A DNA stretch of 64,000 nt from Macrobrachium rosenbergii (GCF_040412425.1 NC_089789.1:39641106-39705105); one strand, 5' to 3'; positions 12,061 to 24,344 are shown, counted from the first letter of the stretch. The notes: a model not told the origin generated them from the sequence alone. Numbers and translations: made by a program.

Positions 12061-12659
12061 AAAAAATATATATATATACATATACTGTATATATAAAACG
12101 TCATCCGATATCATGGATCAGTCGTACAGTAAATATTGCCAGAACATATCTAACAGATTCCGGCGCGCTATTTACACACCAAATGAACGTCGCTGAAACA
12201 AAAATGGTTCGTTTTTAAGGACAGCTTTTGCTTTTTTGGGATGCAGTTTTTCATCGAATCTCTTCAGCACAAACAAGAGAAAGCACAGCATACCGCCACT
12301 GAACTGACACCAATAATGAGACCTCATTAATGAATGAAAGTTCATATCAAATTAGTAAGGAATCGAAAGAAAGACCTAACATTATCGTGTTACTTACAGA
12401 CATACGACGAAAAATCTTCTCTTGCCTGACTGCTGGCAAGAGATCATGTCAGTCAGAATGGAGAACAGCTGAGAGATATTGAAAAAGTGAGACGCAAAAG
12501 GAAATATTTGCTTATTTACTAGTGCAAAAAAATACTCGAATAGAAGTAATTGGTAAAAGTTTGATTGCAAATAGTAACATTACGGGAGTGAGTTGCAGTT
12601 CATCTTTCGTTATTATCGGACACAACAAATATATCTGGGGATATGTATGTACGTATTAT

Positions 12660-12705
12660 GAATTTGTGTATGTATTTTTGTATGTATGTATGTATGTATG
12701 TATGA
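12660..12705. repeat. (GTAT)n microsatellite
   Basis: About six perfect TATG units within a longer degenerate stretch. Confidence 0.9.
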
Positions 12706-13205
12706 ATGCATATTTATACGTATAAATATATATATATATGTCTGTGTCTCTTTGTGCATGTGTTAAGCACGCGATTGTTCGTACACGAATCCACGTATTC
12801 AGACATTTACGAAAACATACATTCGTTGCCTAAAACGACGCTCTCGTTGCAGCTCATTTTACTTTCCTTCCCCTTCGTTATTTTGAGCATTAACTCGCGG
12901 TGCAATATTGCGAACCCCTTCCCTGAAGGACTCCCCGTCAGTTATTCATTTGCAGCATCGATAGGTATTGCTGTGGAGTCGAAGGAAACAAACGAGAGAA
13001 AGTCTCGAAGGCAAAAAAGTTTCCGCCTGCAAACTTTCCAGAATGAGAAAAGTGTTAACGGGTCCCTCGGCGCTGAAGTGTTTCGACAGCTGCTGAATGA
13101 TTCTCCTTTTCGAGATCAGGATCTCCGCCAAGTGGCATCCCAGGGAGAAGTTTTCGCAAGTCTGTTGCATATCTGGACGTTTCTGAGGGTTGACAAAATA
13201 TCTGG
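12706..13205 (+). other. Unique stretch with a 173-codon open frame, probably not a gene
   Basis: The frame at 12706-13227 is one of the longest without long SSRs, but it runs into the 85 bp minisatellite at its 3' end and has no recognisable domain. A minus-strand frame is also open over the same DNA. I judge it non-coding; a transcript would overturn that. Confidence 0.35.
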
Positions 13206-13562
13206 AGAACGGATGAGCGGATTTTAGCGGAAACGGATGAAATCTCATGGGGTGGCTAAATGGCCTGACCATTTGTCGCCATGGAAACCATCTTAACGGA
13301 TGAACGGATTTTAATGAAGGCTGGCGAAAACCCACTGGGCGACCCAGCGATCTGACCATTGTCGCCATGGAAACCATTTTGAACGGATGAACGGATTTCA
13401 GAGAAAACTGGTGAAAACTCACTGGATGACCCAGCGATCTGTCCAGTTGTCGCCATGGAAACCATTTTGAACGGACGAACGGATTTTAGAGAAAGTTGGT
13501 GAAAACGCACTGGGAGACTAACTGATCTGACGATCTGTAGCCATGGAAACCATCTCGCAACG
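13206..13562. repeat. Minisatellite of about 83-92 bp units, about four copies
   Basis: The anchor gtcgccatggaaaccat occurs near 13278, 13361 and 13448, with a variant (gtagccatggaaacc) near 13538. Each is followed by gaacggatgaacggatttta-like and gaaaacNcactgg-like strings. Minus-strand frames over it are repeat translations. Confidence 0.92.
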
Positions 13563-13794
13563 TCGTGTCTGTTTGACGTCAAGGGAAGTTGCGTGGCTTA
13601 GCTGAGGGGAGTTCCGCTCTCAAAGCTCATGTTTTTGTTATCTGTATAATGGGGGACATTATAACCTCGAGATGGGGGGTGGGGGGGAACAACAATAAAA
13701 CATCCTTCGTGACTTTATGATGCTGTTAGCATAAATTCCATATAACGATAAAAAATATGCATATTATCTTCCAACATTATTATTATCAATAATT

Positions 13795-13945
13795 AACATT
13801 CATATGGAACAAGCCCACCAAAGGGGCCGCTGACTTGAAATTCAAGCTTCCAAATAATACGGCGTCCACTCGCAAGAAGTGACAGATGGCAAAGGGAAAG
13901 ACAGAAAGCGTAGATCACTTATTAGAAAAACAGATAAATTAATAA
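13795..13945. mobile_element. Interspersed SINE-like repeat, copy A
   Basis: Shares catatNgaacaagcccac, then gaaattcaagcttccaaa, then gaagaagtNa and gggaaNgacagaaag with 28588-28745. Both copies lie next to an ATT-type simple repeat on the left and end in an (AAAT)-like tail on the right. From memory this is a widespread decapod repeat of unknown class. Confidence 0.65.
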
Positions 13946-14192
13946 GTAAATGTAAGACAGGGATATCTAAGTCTTCTTTCCCTTTACACTTCTCTTATTT
14001 GGCTGAATGAGGGTATCTGGGTGCTTATCTCCAAAGCTCTCGGTGTAAATATAATGAAAAAGTTAGCTATTAAATATATGGCGAAATAGAATCCAGTGAC
14101 ACTTGGTAATCTGAAATTGAAGTTCACTGATGTATATCTATATACGTTTCGTGCTCATGCTCCCAGTGATTGTGAGAATGATATTTCACTTC

Positions 14193-14280
14193 ATTGTAAA
14201 TATCCTGACAGTTTTGCTGTATTGTAAATACCCTAAGAGTTACCCGTTTCACTGCATTGTAAATATCATGAAAATTACCC
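14193..14280. repeat. Short tandem repeat, about three units
   Basis: The string attgtaaatatcNtgaNag recurs three times at roughly 30-50 bp spacing. Confidence 0.55.
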
Positions 14281-15140
14281 ATTACTTTTCGTTTATGTCT
14301 CCAAAATATTTTTTTTATTTTGCGTCTCAAAAAACGACAAATAAAACACCCACATCTCCCACCTAACCCCTCCAACTCCACCCCGACCCCCTACCATATC
14401 AGCACCAAACGCGTGTCACAAATCAGCCTGGAAATGTTTTTAAGTCAAAGCGATCCACAACAGCGAAGATTCTTATCCATTTTCCCTTATATGAAGACCC
14501 GTTCAAAAGAGACCTCTTTATTGAAAGACGTAAATCTCGGCAATGTGTTATCAAAGCCATGTGTGAGTGAGTCGTTCCTTCCTCTTTATTTCGTTTCTTT
14601 TTTCTTCTTTCTTTCTTTTTTTTGTATTTCTGACCACTTGTTTTATTCTGACAAAAAGAAGAGACACAAGGGACATTCCGGATCTTTATAGGACGTCCAG
14701 AAGCCAGCTCACAAGCATTTTCGTTTTCTATGTCTTATAGAAAATGGACTGGGCGATCGCCATGACAAGATTTCCAGCTGGTTGCGTCGCTGTTGACACT
14801 GTGGTTGAGGAGAGCAGACCTTTCGTTCATCAGCTTTTTTATCACGATGTATCTCTGTTCTTTTCTTCAGAGAGCACCATCTCGAATTTCTTCAGTGTTA
14901 AACAACGGTTTTTCATCACTACACACGTCGACAACTTATATGTTTCATAACTAAAATAAATTAACATTAAATATTCAAAGGAATATTTTTATACTCGATT
15001 CCATTTTCATTCGGATGATTTAAAAGTAGGCAAACTTCTTTTCCTTTAACAAATTCTGCTCCTCGAATCTCAAACGAAATACTAGCAATTCCCATCTAAA
15101 TGCCTCCACTATCTCCATTCACAAAAATAACTTCATATTC
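14281..15140. other. Non-coding stretch
   Basis: Pyrimidine-rich patch at about 14575-14625. The open frame at 14320-14691 is low-complexity and unrecognised. Confidence 0.4.
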
Positions 15141-15532
15141 TCCCAATCAAATGCCTCATCGGTCTCAATCAAGTACCTCACTGATCTTAAATCGAAACAC
15201 CTCACCCAGTCTCAGATCAGAAATACCTCACCCAGTCCCTAATCAGAAATACCTCACCCAGTCTCTAACCAGAAATACCTCACCCAATCTCCAATCAGAA
15301 ATACCTCACCCAATCTCCAATCAGAAATACCTCACCCAGTCTCTAACCAGAAATACCTCACCCAATCTCCAATCAGAAACACCTCACCCACTCTCCAATC
15401 AGAAATACCTCACCCAGTCTCAAATCAGAAATACCTCACCCAATCTCAATCAGAAATACCTCACCCAATCTCAAATCAGAAATACCTCACCCACTCTCCA
15501 GTAAGAAATACCTCACCCAATCTGAAACCAGA
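15141..15532. repeat. 26 bp minisatellite, about 15 units
   Basis: Unit of the form aatcagaaatacctcaccca plus atctcc. Length variation (25-27 bp) and alternating caa/cta variants suggest dimeric structure. The open frame across it is a repeat translation. Confidence 0.93.
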
Positions 15533-15539
15533 TACACTC

Positions 15540-16335
15540 CTTTTTTCTTTACAATGTTTCTCTAACAAGGTACAACACCGAATACTCCGGATTCATATGC
15601 AGCTCAGGAGAGCTTGCGCTCTTAAAACGTCCTGGCAGCACATACGCAGAAAGAGATTGGGTCCGTGGTAATAAAGTGACAAGACCCTATTCCTCCCCTA
15701 TCCGTGACCCTTTCAGAAAGGAATCTTAGGCCTGTAAGAAACTTTAGCCCCGGGGCTGAATACATATAGGCTGATTTCGCGGGGCTATTTCTCGAGTGCC
15801 GGGATACCTCTCGTTCTTACTCTTTTGTTATTGCTGTTGTGATTGCTGTTGTTTGGTGTTCTTGTTTCTTGTGCTCTTGTTGATGATGTTGTTGTTGTTG
15901 GGAATTGTTTTTTTTTTTAATCAACAGGCCTTTATTAATCAATCCACTGATGAAAATTGAAAAAATAATCCTCTCATGAAAATTGAAAAAATAATCCAGA
16001 TGAAATTTGAAAAAAAAATATCCACTGATGAAAATAGAAAAAAAACAATACACATGAAATATGAAAAAAAGAGATAAGTTCACAATGAAGCGAATCATAA
16101 TTACTTCCTAAAAATTAGGAATTATAAATGAAACAATGAAAACCTACAGCCGCTGAAACAAGAAAACAAATCATTTTGGTTACAAAACAGAGGAAAATCT
16201 AGTAATAAAATACAAACATTTCACTGTTTTTTTTTTTGTTTTTTTTTTTTACTTATTGCGAAAAGGATACTCGAGCCATCTCGCCTACAAAACCACAAAA
16301 ATGTTCATCATCCCGAAAAACGTCATGATCCCTGA
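15540..16335. other. Non-coding stretch with small tandem patches
   Basis: A GTTGTT-type patch lies at about 15830-15900. A short tandem of atgaaaattgaaaaaataat-like units lies at about 15950-16080. No gene. Confidence 0.5.
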
Positions 16336-16338
16336 AAC

Positions 16339-16633
16339 GTTTATTCCGGAGTAAGCGAGCGAATTTTTAAAAAAATTTATTCCGAAATAAGCGAGCGAAT
16401 TTGTAAAAAAAAAAAAATTATTCCTGAATAAGCGGGCGAATTTGTAAAAAAAATTTATTCCGGAATAAGCGAGCGAATTTGTAAAAAAAAAAAAAAAGTT
16501 TATTCCGGAATAAGCGAGTGAATTTGTAGAAGAAAAAATAGTTTTATTCCGGAATAAGCGAGCGAATTTGTAAAAAAAAAAAAAAAAAGCGTTTATTCCG
16601 GGATAAGCGAGCGAATTTGCAAAAAAAAAAAAA
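16339..16633. repeat. Minisatellite of about 36-48 bp units with a CCGG-centred palindrome, seven copies
   Basis: Each unit holds ttattccggaataa (a perfect 14 bp palindrome in copies 4-6, mutated in the others), then gcgagcgaatttgt, then an A-run of variable length. Confidence 0.93.
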
Positions 16634-16659
16634 CATGAAAGAGTAACCACAGAATTTCC

Positions 16660-16663
<4 letters not shown>

Positions 16664-16724
<61 letters not shown>
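16664..16724. repeat. (GA)n microsatellite
   Basis: About 61 bp perfect. Confidence 0.97.
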
Positions 16725-16728
<4 letters not shown>

Positions 16729-16910
16729 CTTTATATATAACTGATTTTCATACTAGTTTCACCCTTTTGCAAACAACCCTTTGCCTACCGTTAATATTCA
16801 GCTTATTCAGTTGCTATTAATGAATATACATTACCCAAACGTTATACCAATATAAAACGATTTAAAGGACTCCCTCGTAGGAAGTCTGCAAATATATACA
16901 TAAAAATCCT

Positions 16911-16911
<1 letters not shown>

Positions 16912-16966
<55 letters not shown>

Positions 16967-17057
16967 TATATTTCCGAGGCAAACATCAGATTAAGAAAAT
17001 ACCGGGACCCATAAACAGAATTCTCTATGAGGTGCATTCTCTGATAATCCCCACAGA

Positions 17058-17113
<56 letters not shown>

Positions 17114-17197
17114 TATATTCCCGAGGCGAACATCAGATTATGAAAATACCGGGACCCATAAATAGAATTCTCTATTAGATGCATTATCTGACAGTCC

Positions 17198-17270
<73 letters not shown>

Positions 17271-17312
17271 TAAAGGCGAATTCTCCGTGAAATGCATTCT
17301 CTGACAGTCTCC
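16912..17312. repeat. Tandem array whose unit is a (GA)n tract plus about 90 bp spacer
   Basis: GA tracts at 16912-16964, 17054-17111 and 17200-17267 are each followed by a related spacer (aactatattNccgaggc..., aaaataccgggacccataaa, gcattNtctgacagtc). The third spacer is shortened. Confidence 0.9.
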
Positions 17313-17314
17313 AG

Positions 17315-17957
17315 TAGATAAAGACGTAGGGTAGTATTTCACGAATATTATGGCGCCAGTTTTACTAACCATAAAGCAATCAGACAATCATGATATCAAA
17401 CTTGAAAAAGAGCAGTTAAATATATCACAATAAAGAAGAGGCCTTAGTATCTCCGTGGGCTCAAGAGCATCTTCTTGACCATTTGCCGCTAGCACCAGAC
17501 CAATAAGATTAGTTGTGAGTTTCAGTAACGCTTGCTCTTTGGCCAAAACTGTCTTTATATAAGAGCTTATAACAAGCATGGGATTATAAACGCCCACGGC
17601 ATTCAAGTTTAGTAAATCACATGGCCAAAACATCGATCAGTAACTTGAAATGAGACTGGACCCGTTTCGCAAAATCGACAATGTATTTGTAATATACTTT
17701 TAATCTATATTTAATAACTCCATGCCCGTAATTGCTTAGGCTCCGCTAAAGGTCAGTGGCTTGAACCAGCGATTTAGAAAAGCCAGACACATCAGCACAA
17801 GTGATTTGAGGAAAAATTAAAGGGCATCAATTATATCACGTTTGTTTTTTAAAGTAAATGTGAAATGTGGACGAAAGGAAGGAGAAGGTAAGCGGAAGAT
17901 GGATAAAAACGGTGAGAAAAATACGTCAAGCAATATTTTGAATAATTTTGCAAATCG

Positions 17958-17960
<3 letters not shown>
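17315..17960. other. Unique non-coding DNA
   Basis: No repeats over 20 bp and no recognisable protein. The minus-strand frame at 17388-17633 is unrecognised. Confidence 0.4.
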
Positions 17961-17962
<2 letters not shown>

Positions 17963-18030
<68 letters not shown>

Positions 18031-18070
18031 ACATCAAGCTTGGCATTGTGCAGGTTCTTATTCAACCTAA

Positions 18071-18162
<92 letters not shown>

Positions 18163-18174
18163 TATATATATTAA

Positions 18175-18241
<67 letters not shown>
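17963..18241. repeat. (GA)n tract and long interrupted (TA)n tract
   Basis: GA at 17963-18024. TA at about 18074-18241 with four short interruptions, one of the longest TA domains here. Confidence 0.96.
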
Positions 18242-18244
<3 letters not shown>

Positions 18245-19550
18245 CCGTCAGGTTAAAAATATGAAATAAATAAAAAAAGGAATGAACTTTACATAACGTG
18301 ATAATATTGGTTTGGAAAATAAACTTTTTTCCAGGGTTTTACACGTCTGCATCACATGCAAGTAAGGAATGGGGGATTAATACATAAGATAATTTCAATA
18401 CGAGCGAAATTATGAGGTGATAAACATCGGATTTAATAAGATTGAAACATTTTGAAGGTTTTAAATAACTGAACTATAAACGGTACAAAGGAGCCGGAAA
18501 ATAATAGGACCGGAGGTTGGAACAGAGACAAAAAAGTACACAAGACAAAAGGGAGAGAACCCATTTCACGTCTGATCATTTAAAAGGAAAGTGCGAGGTA
18601 AAAATATCGATGACAGAAAAGGAGATACAAGACTGAATAATGATTTTTAGCAAACGGCATGAAATCCAGGTACTTGCAAGAAAGCGTGACACAGAGTATT
18701 TCACCATCCGTTTAAATCATTCACTCACCTCCAGTTGTACTTTCGTATACCACACATAGACTTTGCGAAGCTCTAAGTCTTTAAGAGACCACGTCTGGGA
18801 ACATGCTTCGTCTACCTCCAAGTAATCAACCACAGTGTGGTATCTTTTCATCACTATTCGGCGAATATGCGTTCTAAGTTTCACTGCACTATCGTCTGTG
18901 CTTTAATCAAGCATTCACGACAATTTAATGTAACGCTAGTTCCTTCGATATGGGACTTCAGTTATGCAGTCACAGTGGTGTTAAAAGTAAGGAAGGGAAC
19001 CATCAACGATGCGTCTATGTATAGGATAATTCCAAGTGGTTAGTCTGAGCTAATTGAAATTATAAAATGGTAATTATAGAGCAGATCCAAACTGAATGAG
19101 ATTACATATGAAAATAATACTACTGCATGCTGAATAATTGCAGATGATGTATTGCCACTATGGCAACGACAAATTTTGTGCATTGATGATCTTAAGATTA
19201 AAATGTGGTCATATATGACAAAACATGAAATGACTTTAGTGGGTACATGGGTGCCCCAGGTTTCAGAAAGGAGAATCATGAATGGAAGAAACAGACTTGT
19301 GGTGCCAACCTGGGCTCCTCCAGCCACCAGGAGAATTAAAGACCAGAACTACTTGCAGGAGAGACAAGTGAGACGAAGAGGCTGGAGATAAGTGAGATTT
19401 TGTGGAGCGCTCAAGGGAGTGCTTTGGTTATGGCTACTAAAACTGGCGTCACAACTCCGGGTAAGCCAGAGGGCAGCTTACAGAGGCCCATTGCAACTCA
19501 CGGCACTGGAGGCTATAATAATGATAAGGATGAACACATTTAAAAAACTA
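18245..19550. other. Long SSR-free non-coding stretch
   Basis: About 1.3 kb without simple repeats. The part at about 19140-19540 (e.g. cgtcacaactccgggtaagc) has mixed base composition and resembles an old repeat or retroelement, but I cannot assign it. Frames at 19152-19391 are unrecognised. Confidence 0.4.
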
Positions 19551-19690
<140 letters not shown>

Positions 19691-19968
19691 GCTCATATAG
19701 TAAATACGCTGATTCACTAAGCTATCCTTTACTTTTCATCACGTTCAAGAATATAACAGCTCAGTATTACCGCAGGGTTTTTGTAAAGAGGATTTTAAAT
19801 TATCCTCTTTTCAACTGAGTTTTGAAGTGAATAATTCATGCTTTCTGCATTAATGAGAGGTGTTTGAATCTCGGCTGCTTTATTTACTAAACATGAAAAA
19901 CAGGTTAAATCTGATTATTCTGAAGTTGCCTCTGCATTCAATTTTCAGTTGGTTGAAATAAAGTATCC

Positions 19969-19970
<2 letters not shown>

Positions 19971-20026
<56 letters not shown>

Positions 20027-20082
20027 GAGCTTTCACAGATTTAATTATGCGATCTGCGTAGAAACGACTATGGACATTGATG

Positions 20083-20144
<62 letters not shown>
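19971..20144. repeat. Two (GA)n tracts flanking a 56 bp segment that recurs at 29.3 kb
   Basis: GA at 19971-20028 and 20085-20144. The spacer between them (cagatttaattatgcgatc, cgtagaaacgactatggac) has a near-identical counterpart at about 29330-29388, also between GA tracts. Confidence 0.93.
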
Positions 20145-20146
<2 letters not shown>

Positions 20147-20320
20147 CTATTATAAATCTAAGCCATCATTCGCGACGTCTATAAGAAAAACAACCCTCCC
20201 GAGAAAAAAAAAAAAACTTTCCATTTTTCCGACAAGATTCAAAAACCGCCCTGACAACGACACAAACGCAGCGTCAGCAATTATACACCACAGACTTCCC
20301 ACGGCGCTGGCCAACCCTTT

Positions 20321-20321
<1 letters not shown>

Positions 20322-20352
<31 letters not shown>
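20322..20352. repeat. Poly-A tract
   Basis: About 31 A residues. It may be the tail of an insertion, but no body was recognised upstream. Confidence 0.9.
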
Positions 20353-20356
<4 letters not shown>

Positions 20357-20420
20357 CAAAGGCCTCGCAGAAAAGAAAAAATCAAAATAAAAGAGAATGG
20401 AAGCAGGGGGGAAGGAGGAA

Positions 20421-20444
20421 GGGAGGGAGGGGAGAGGGAAAGGG
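20421..20444 (+). other. Canonical G-quadruplex motif
   Basis: Five runs of three or four G separated by 1-3 bases inside a purine-rich block (about 20395-20460). Confidence 0.8.
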
Positions 20445-20504
20445 AAAGAAGGAAAAAAATACAAGCGAGCGTAAAAACAAAGGCAGGAGGAAGCACGCGA
20501 CTGA

Positions 20505-20640
20505 AATAAGCTCATCTGTATTCAGCGTCGGCAGCCAAAGTTGCTTACAAGACCAAGATTCTTATCCAAATGGGAATGGAAGAGGAAAGAAACGCCGACC
20601 TCAGGACTTATCATCATGAGCTTAATCCTTTTCACCCCCC
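20505..20640 (+). repeat. Dispersed repeat, copy A (partner at 36608-36760)
   Basis: Both copies share ctgtattcag, aaagttgcttaca and gattctt in order, then a looser match through to about 20640. Class unknown. Confidence 0.6.
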
Positions 20641-20849
20641 CCCCTCTTTTTTTCTTTAAAGGATCCCGGCGTCTATGAAAGGATGCCCTTAGTAGCGCAC
20701 TTCGCGTGCTTGCGGATGGCGGGATCGGATGTCAGGATATTTATCGCAGCGATTTTTTTCTTCTCTTCGCATCCGAGATGGACTGTAGGATTTCTTTTTT
20801 TTTTTGTCAGGAAATAGGACTTTCTCTCAATGTTGGCTCTGTTGACAGG

Positions 20850-21035
20850 ATAGGGCTAACGAGGTGAGAATCGAACAATCTCTCTCTCTCTCTCTCTCTC
20901 CCTACGTCTCTCTTAAATGTTCTGTTAATAGACTAGGATTAACGAGGTGAGGATCGAACAATCTCTCTCTCTCTCTCTCTCTCTCTTAAATATTCTGTTG
21001 ATAGGCTAGGATTAACGAGATGAGGATCGGACCAG

Positions 21036-21066
<31 letters not shown>

Positions 21067-21390
21067 TGTTCTGTTGACATGCTAGGATTAACGAGGTGAG
21101 AATCCACCCAGTCTCTCTCTCTCTCTCTCTCAAATGTTCTGTTGACAGGCTAGGGTTAACGAGGTGAGAATCCACCCAATCTCTCAAATGTTCTGTTGAC
21201 AGGCTAGGCCAACGAGAGAATCCACCCAATCTCTCTCTCTCTCTTAAATCTCTCTCTCTCTCTCTTAACTCTCTCAACCCTTAAATGTTCTAAGTTGACA
21301 GGCTGTGGATTAACGAAATGAAAACCACCCAGTCTCTCTCTCTTAAAGGTTCTTAGCTTACTTCAGTTTTGGCTCAGCTGACGGCCGAGG
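20850..21390. repeat. Minisatellite whose unit contains a (CT)n tract
   Basis: Seven or so units of about 55-80 bp carry ttctgttgacaggctagg, attaacgaggtgag and then a CT tract of 4 to about 24 bp. CT length varies from unit to unit, so the SSR mutates inside the array. Confidence 0.9.
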
Positions 21391-21504
21391 ATTAATGGGC
21401 TGAAAATCTGACCAGCCTGTGTGTGGGTCTTTCAAAGGTTTTCAGTTTTCTCCAGTGTTGGCTCAATTGAAAGGCGAGAAATAATGGTCTCAAAAACTGC
21501 CCAG

Positions 21505-21547
<43 letters not shown>
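21505..21547. repeat. (CT)n microsatellite
   Basis: An interrupted CT run of about 40 bp, following the same anchor words as the array upstream. Confidence 0.93.
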
Positions 21548-21550
<3 letters not shown>

Positions 21551-21871
21551 GTTCGGTTATTATATCTTCGTATCAAGGATATTTAAGACGTTGTGTTTAC
21601 TTTGGTTGGACAAACCTGACAGGAGACAACAAGTCATAATATACTAATTTTTTTTTAAACATTGTTGAAACTCGATGTACCGTATGTATCTATCTGTTAG
21701 TTCATGTATCTTTGCTTATTTAGTGACTTCCTCTGTTCACTATTTTTCGCATACGACCCTTCTGAGGAGGCCTGTGTTGAAATTTGAATGTAATGCAGAT
21801 TTTTGGGTATTCCTAATACCCCCTAAATACCATCGTCATTTCTCCTGGAATACCCCTAAATACCTGCCAAG

Positions 21872-22125
21872 CTGCCCGAAGGGACTTCCACGTAACCGAT
21901 GCCCAAAAGGACTTCCACGTAACCAAAAGGACTTCCACGTAACCGATGCCCAAAAGGACTTCCACGTAACCAGAAGGACTTTCACGTAACCGATGCCTAA
22001 AAAGGACTTCCACGTAACCAAAGGACTTTCCACGTAACTGATGCCCAAAAGGACTTCAACTCCACGTGACCAAGGACTTCCACGTAACCGATGCCCAAAA
22101 GGACTTCCACGTGACAGATGCCCAT
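21872..22125. repeat. 27 bp minisatellite with truncated units
   Basis: Unit of the form aaaggacttccacgtaaccg plus atgccca; about ten copies, several shortened to 17-18 bp. The minus-strand frames are repeat translations. Confidence 0.92.
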
Positions 22126-22729
22126 TGGTTGAGAAAAGGAAAAGGAGAAACCTAAGAAAAGAGAAGATAATAGAAGTAGGTTTATCTTGTCTCCCGGATA
22201 TTAAAGGAAAAGAGAAAATGCAATAATCTTTCAGCACCGACCGCCGCGCAGAGGTGCAATTTTCTGCAATTTGTCCAGCACAAAGGGACAATTTTCTGCA
22301 AGAGCACAATTCCACCCCTTGAAACAAAGAGGAACGACTCTGCCGTGAAATTCTTGACAACAACTCCCGCAGCGAAAAATGGGAGGATTAAAATGCTTCG
22401 GGAATAAGCTTATACAACCGTGACGACGGTCCAGAGCTTGGACAAAAGGTGAGGTAGAGCGGAGCGTGAACGTCCCTCCCTAGTAATCACATAAATAATA
22501 AATAAATAAAAACAAATAAGTTGTAAGTGCCTGATGCGGCTAGTAAGGAATCCAGATGTGCAATGGCAAACATTCCGCAGTTCTGTACAGATCTTGTATG
22601 AAATGAATGAATGCTGAATTATCTGTACACTGGACAAATGTTTCTGTGGGATTAGTGCCAGAACTGATTTGGTATAGTTGAACCAATATCAGTCAGCAGA
22701 CACTATGTGTGTGTGCCATATATATACAG

Positions 22730-22730
<1 letters not shown>
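22126..22730. other. Non-coding stretch
   Basis: No element recognised; a short A/T-rich (AAATA)-like patch near 22490-22510. Confidence 0.45.
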
Positions 22731-22788
<58 letters not shown>

Positions 22789-22959
22789 TTTCTCTCTATA
22801 ATATATATACAATGCTCTTACATATACACACACAATATATACATACATACACATATATACATATATAATGTACCACAGCCTCCAACTGAGTGCTGCGTAT
22901 TTGGACTGTTTCCCAATAAAATCTTTGATTACAATATTCTGATGCATTTCACAAAACAT

Positions 22960-23036
<77 letters not shown>
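22731..23036. repeat. (TA)n, (CA/TA) and (GT)n tracts
   Basis: TA at 22731-22785, mixed TACA to about 22866, TA at 22964-22995 joined to GT at 22995-23036. Confidence 0.95.
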
Positions 23037-23038
<2 letters not shown>

Positions 23039-23039
23039 C

Positions 23040-24065
23040 GGGGGTATAAAATTTCTTGAAGTTCAACAAGATATTTTATCCGAGGTCAATACCCGAGACA
23101 CAGCGCTATATTTGTAGCATAAATATATTCGTGAACCGAAAAGGTCATAAAATACCAGTCAATACTTCACAATTCTCAATGACTAGGTACAATAACAAAG
23201 GGAAGAACAAAGCCAATTTTAATGACAACGTTCAAAGGGTTTCCCCTTTTATCAATTAGCAAAAAAAAAAAGAATCAGAAGATTATCTGACACATACTTT
23301 ACGACATCAAACGTCAGTGATGCCAAACGTACGAGAATAAATAAAAACAATCGCCTTGATCTCTTGAATAGAAGAACAAAGCTACAAAGCGAAGCGTGCG
23401 CAAATAAATACAAGTACAGTCTCAAATAGAAAGATTTCAGTGAGCTTTTTCGATTATTTTTGAGGTTTTATACAGAAGCTGAAAGAGAAGCTTCGGTGAA
23501 AGTTATTTTGAATTGTCTTCAGCTATTGAATCTTCGAACTAAACTTTATGAACAGCCATGGCTCTCAACCTCATCCTATTTTCAATCGTTAGCACCTTGC
23601 AACGGACCTACAGAAACCGTTAGGAGCTGCAATAGGGACCAAGAAGGAAGGAATCAACATAATAAGTGAATAATGACAAATAATACGTTTTCCTATCCGG
23701 TGAGAAAAACAATAACAAATCTCTCTCACTAAATATTGAAATTCCTTTACGACTCGTTGTCCTTAAAACAGGATTTCCACCTGACGAAGGAAGGACTCCC
23801 ACCTCCTTCGTTACGAATGAGGAGATAGACAAAACAGGAGACGAATAATCGCAGGACGGGAGAAAGAGAATAAGAAAACGTCACCGAGGGACAAGATGCA
23901 TAAAACATGGCAAGGATACCCGCTAAATACACTCCTGTCTGTCCCCTCTCGAGGGTCTGCTTGCCATGTTGCTCGGGATTCTCTCTTAGGGACACTTTTC
24001 TTTTGTGCATTAACAGATTTTTTCTTTGTCGGAAGGTTTTCGTATGTATCAGAAGGTTTCCTGTT
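23040..24065. other. Non-coding stretch
   Basis: About 1 kb without long repeats. Several short open frames, none recognised. Confidence 0.4.
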
Positions 24066-24066
24066 A

Positions 24067-24125
<59 letters not shown>

Positions 24126-24340
24126 ACATGATCCTGTACCAGAACTGGATTCTTCTTTCAGAAATGTTTCTCGTGTATCACGAGGTTTTTTCCATTTATT
24201 TTTGGGTAAGTTTTTCCTGTATCAAAAAATTTTTTTTAAGATTTCTCATGTATCAACAGATACTCTTGTTAGAAAAGTTTCCCATTAGACTTTTTTTTTT
24301 TAGAAATGTACTCCTGCATCAGGGATTTTTTTTTTTTTTT
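24066..24340. repeat. (CT)n tract plus degenerate about 50 bp repeat
   Basis: CT at 24069-24121. Around it, degenerate units contain tttctcgtgtatcac-like and gaaatgtttctc-like strings with T-runs. Confidence 0.7.
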
Positions 24341-24344
24341 TAAC

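Noticed and set aside
12397..12450. Minus-strand exon candidate ending at a gtaagtaa donor
   Set aside because: The acceptor has a poor pyrimidine tract and the segment has no coding signal.
12706..13227. 173-codon open frame
   Set aside because: No recognisable domain, runs into a minisatellite, and the opposite strand is also open.
15141..15532. CRISPR-like array
   Set aside because: 26 bp units directly abut with no spacers.
19140..19540. Possible retroelement coding fragment
   Set aside because: Composition is more even than its surroundings, but no frame gives a recognisable motif on either strand.
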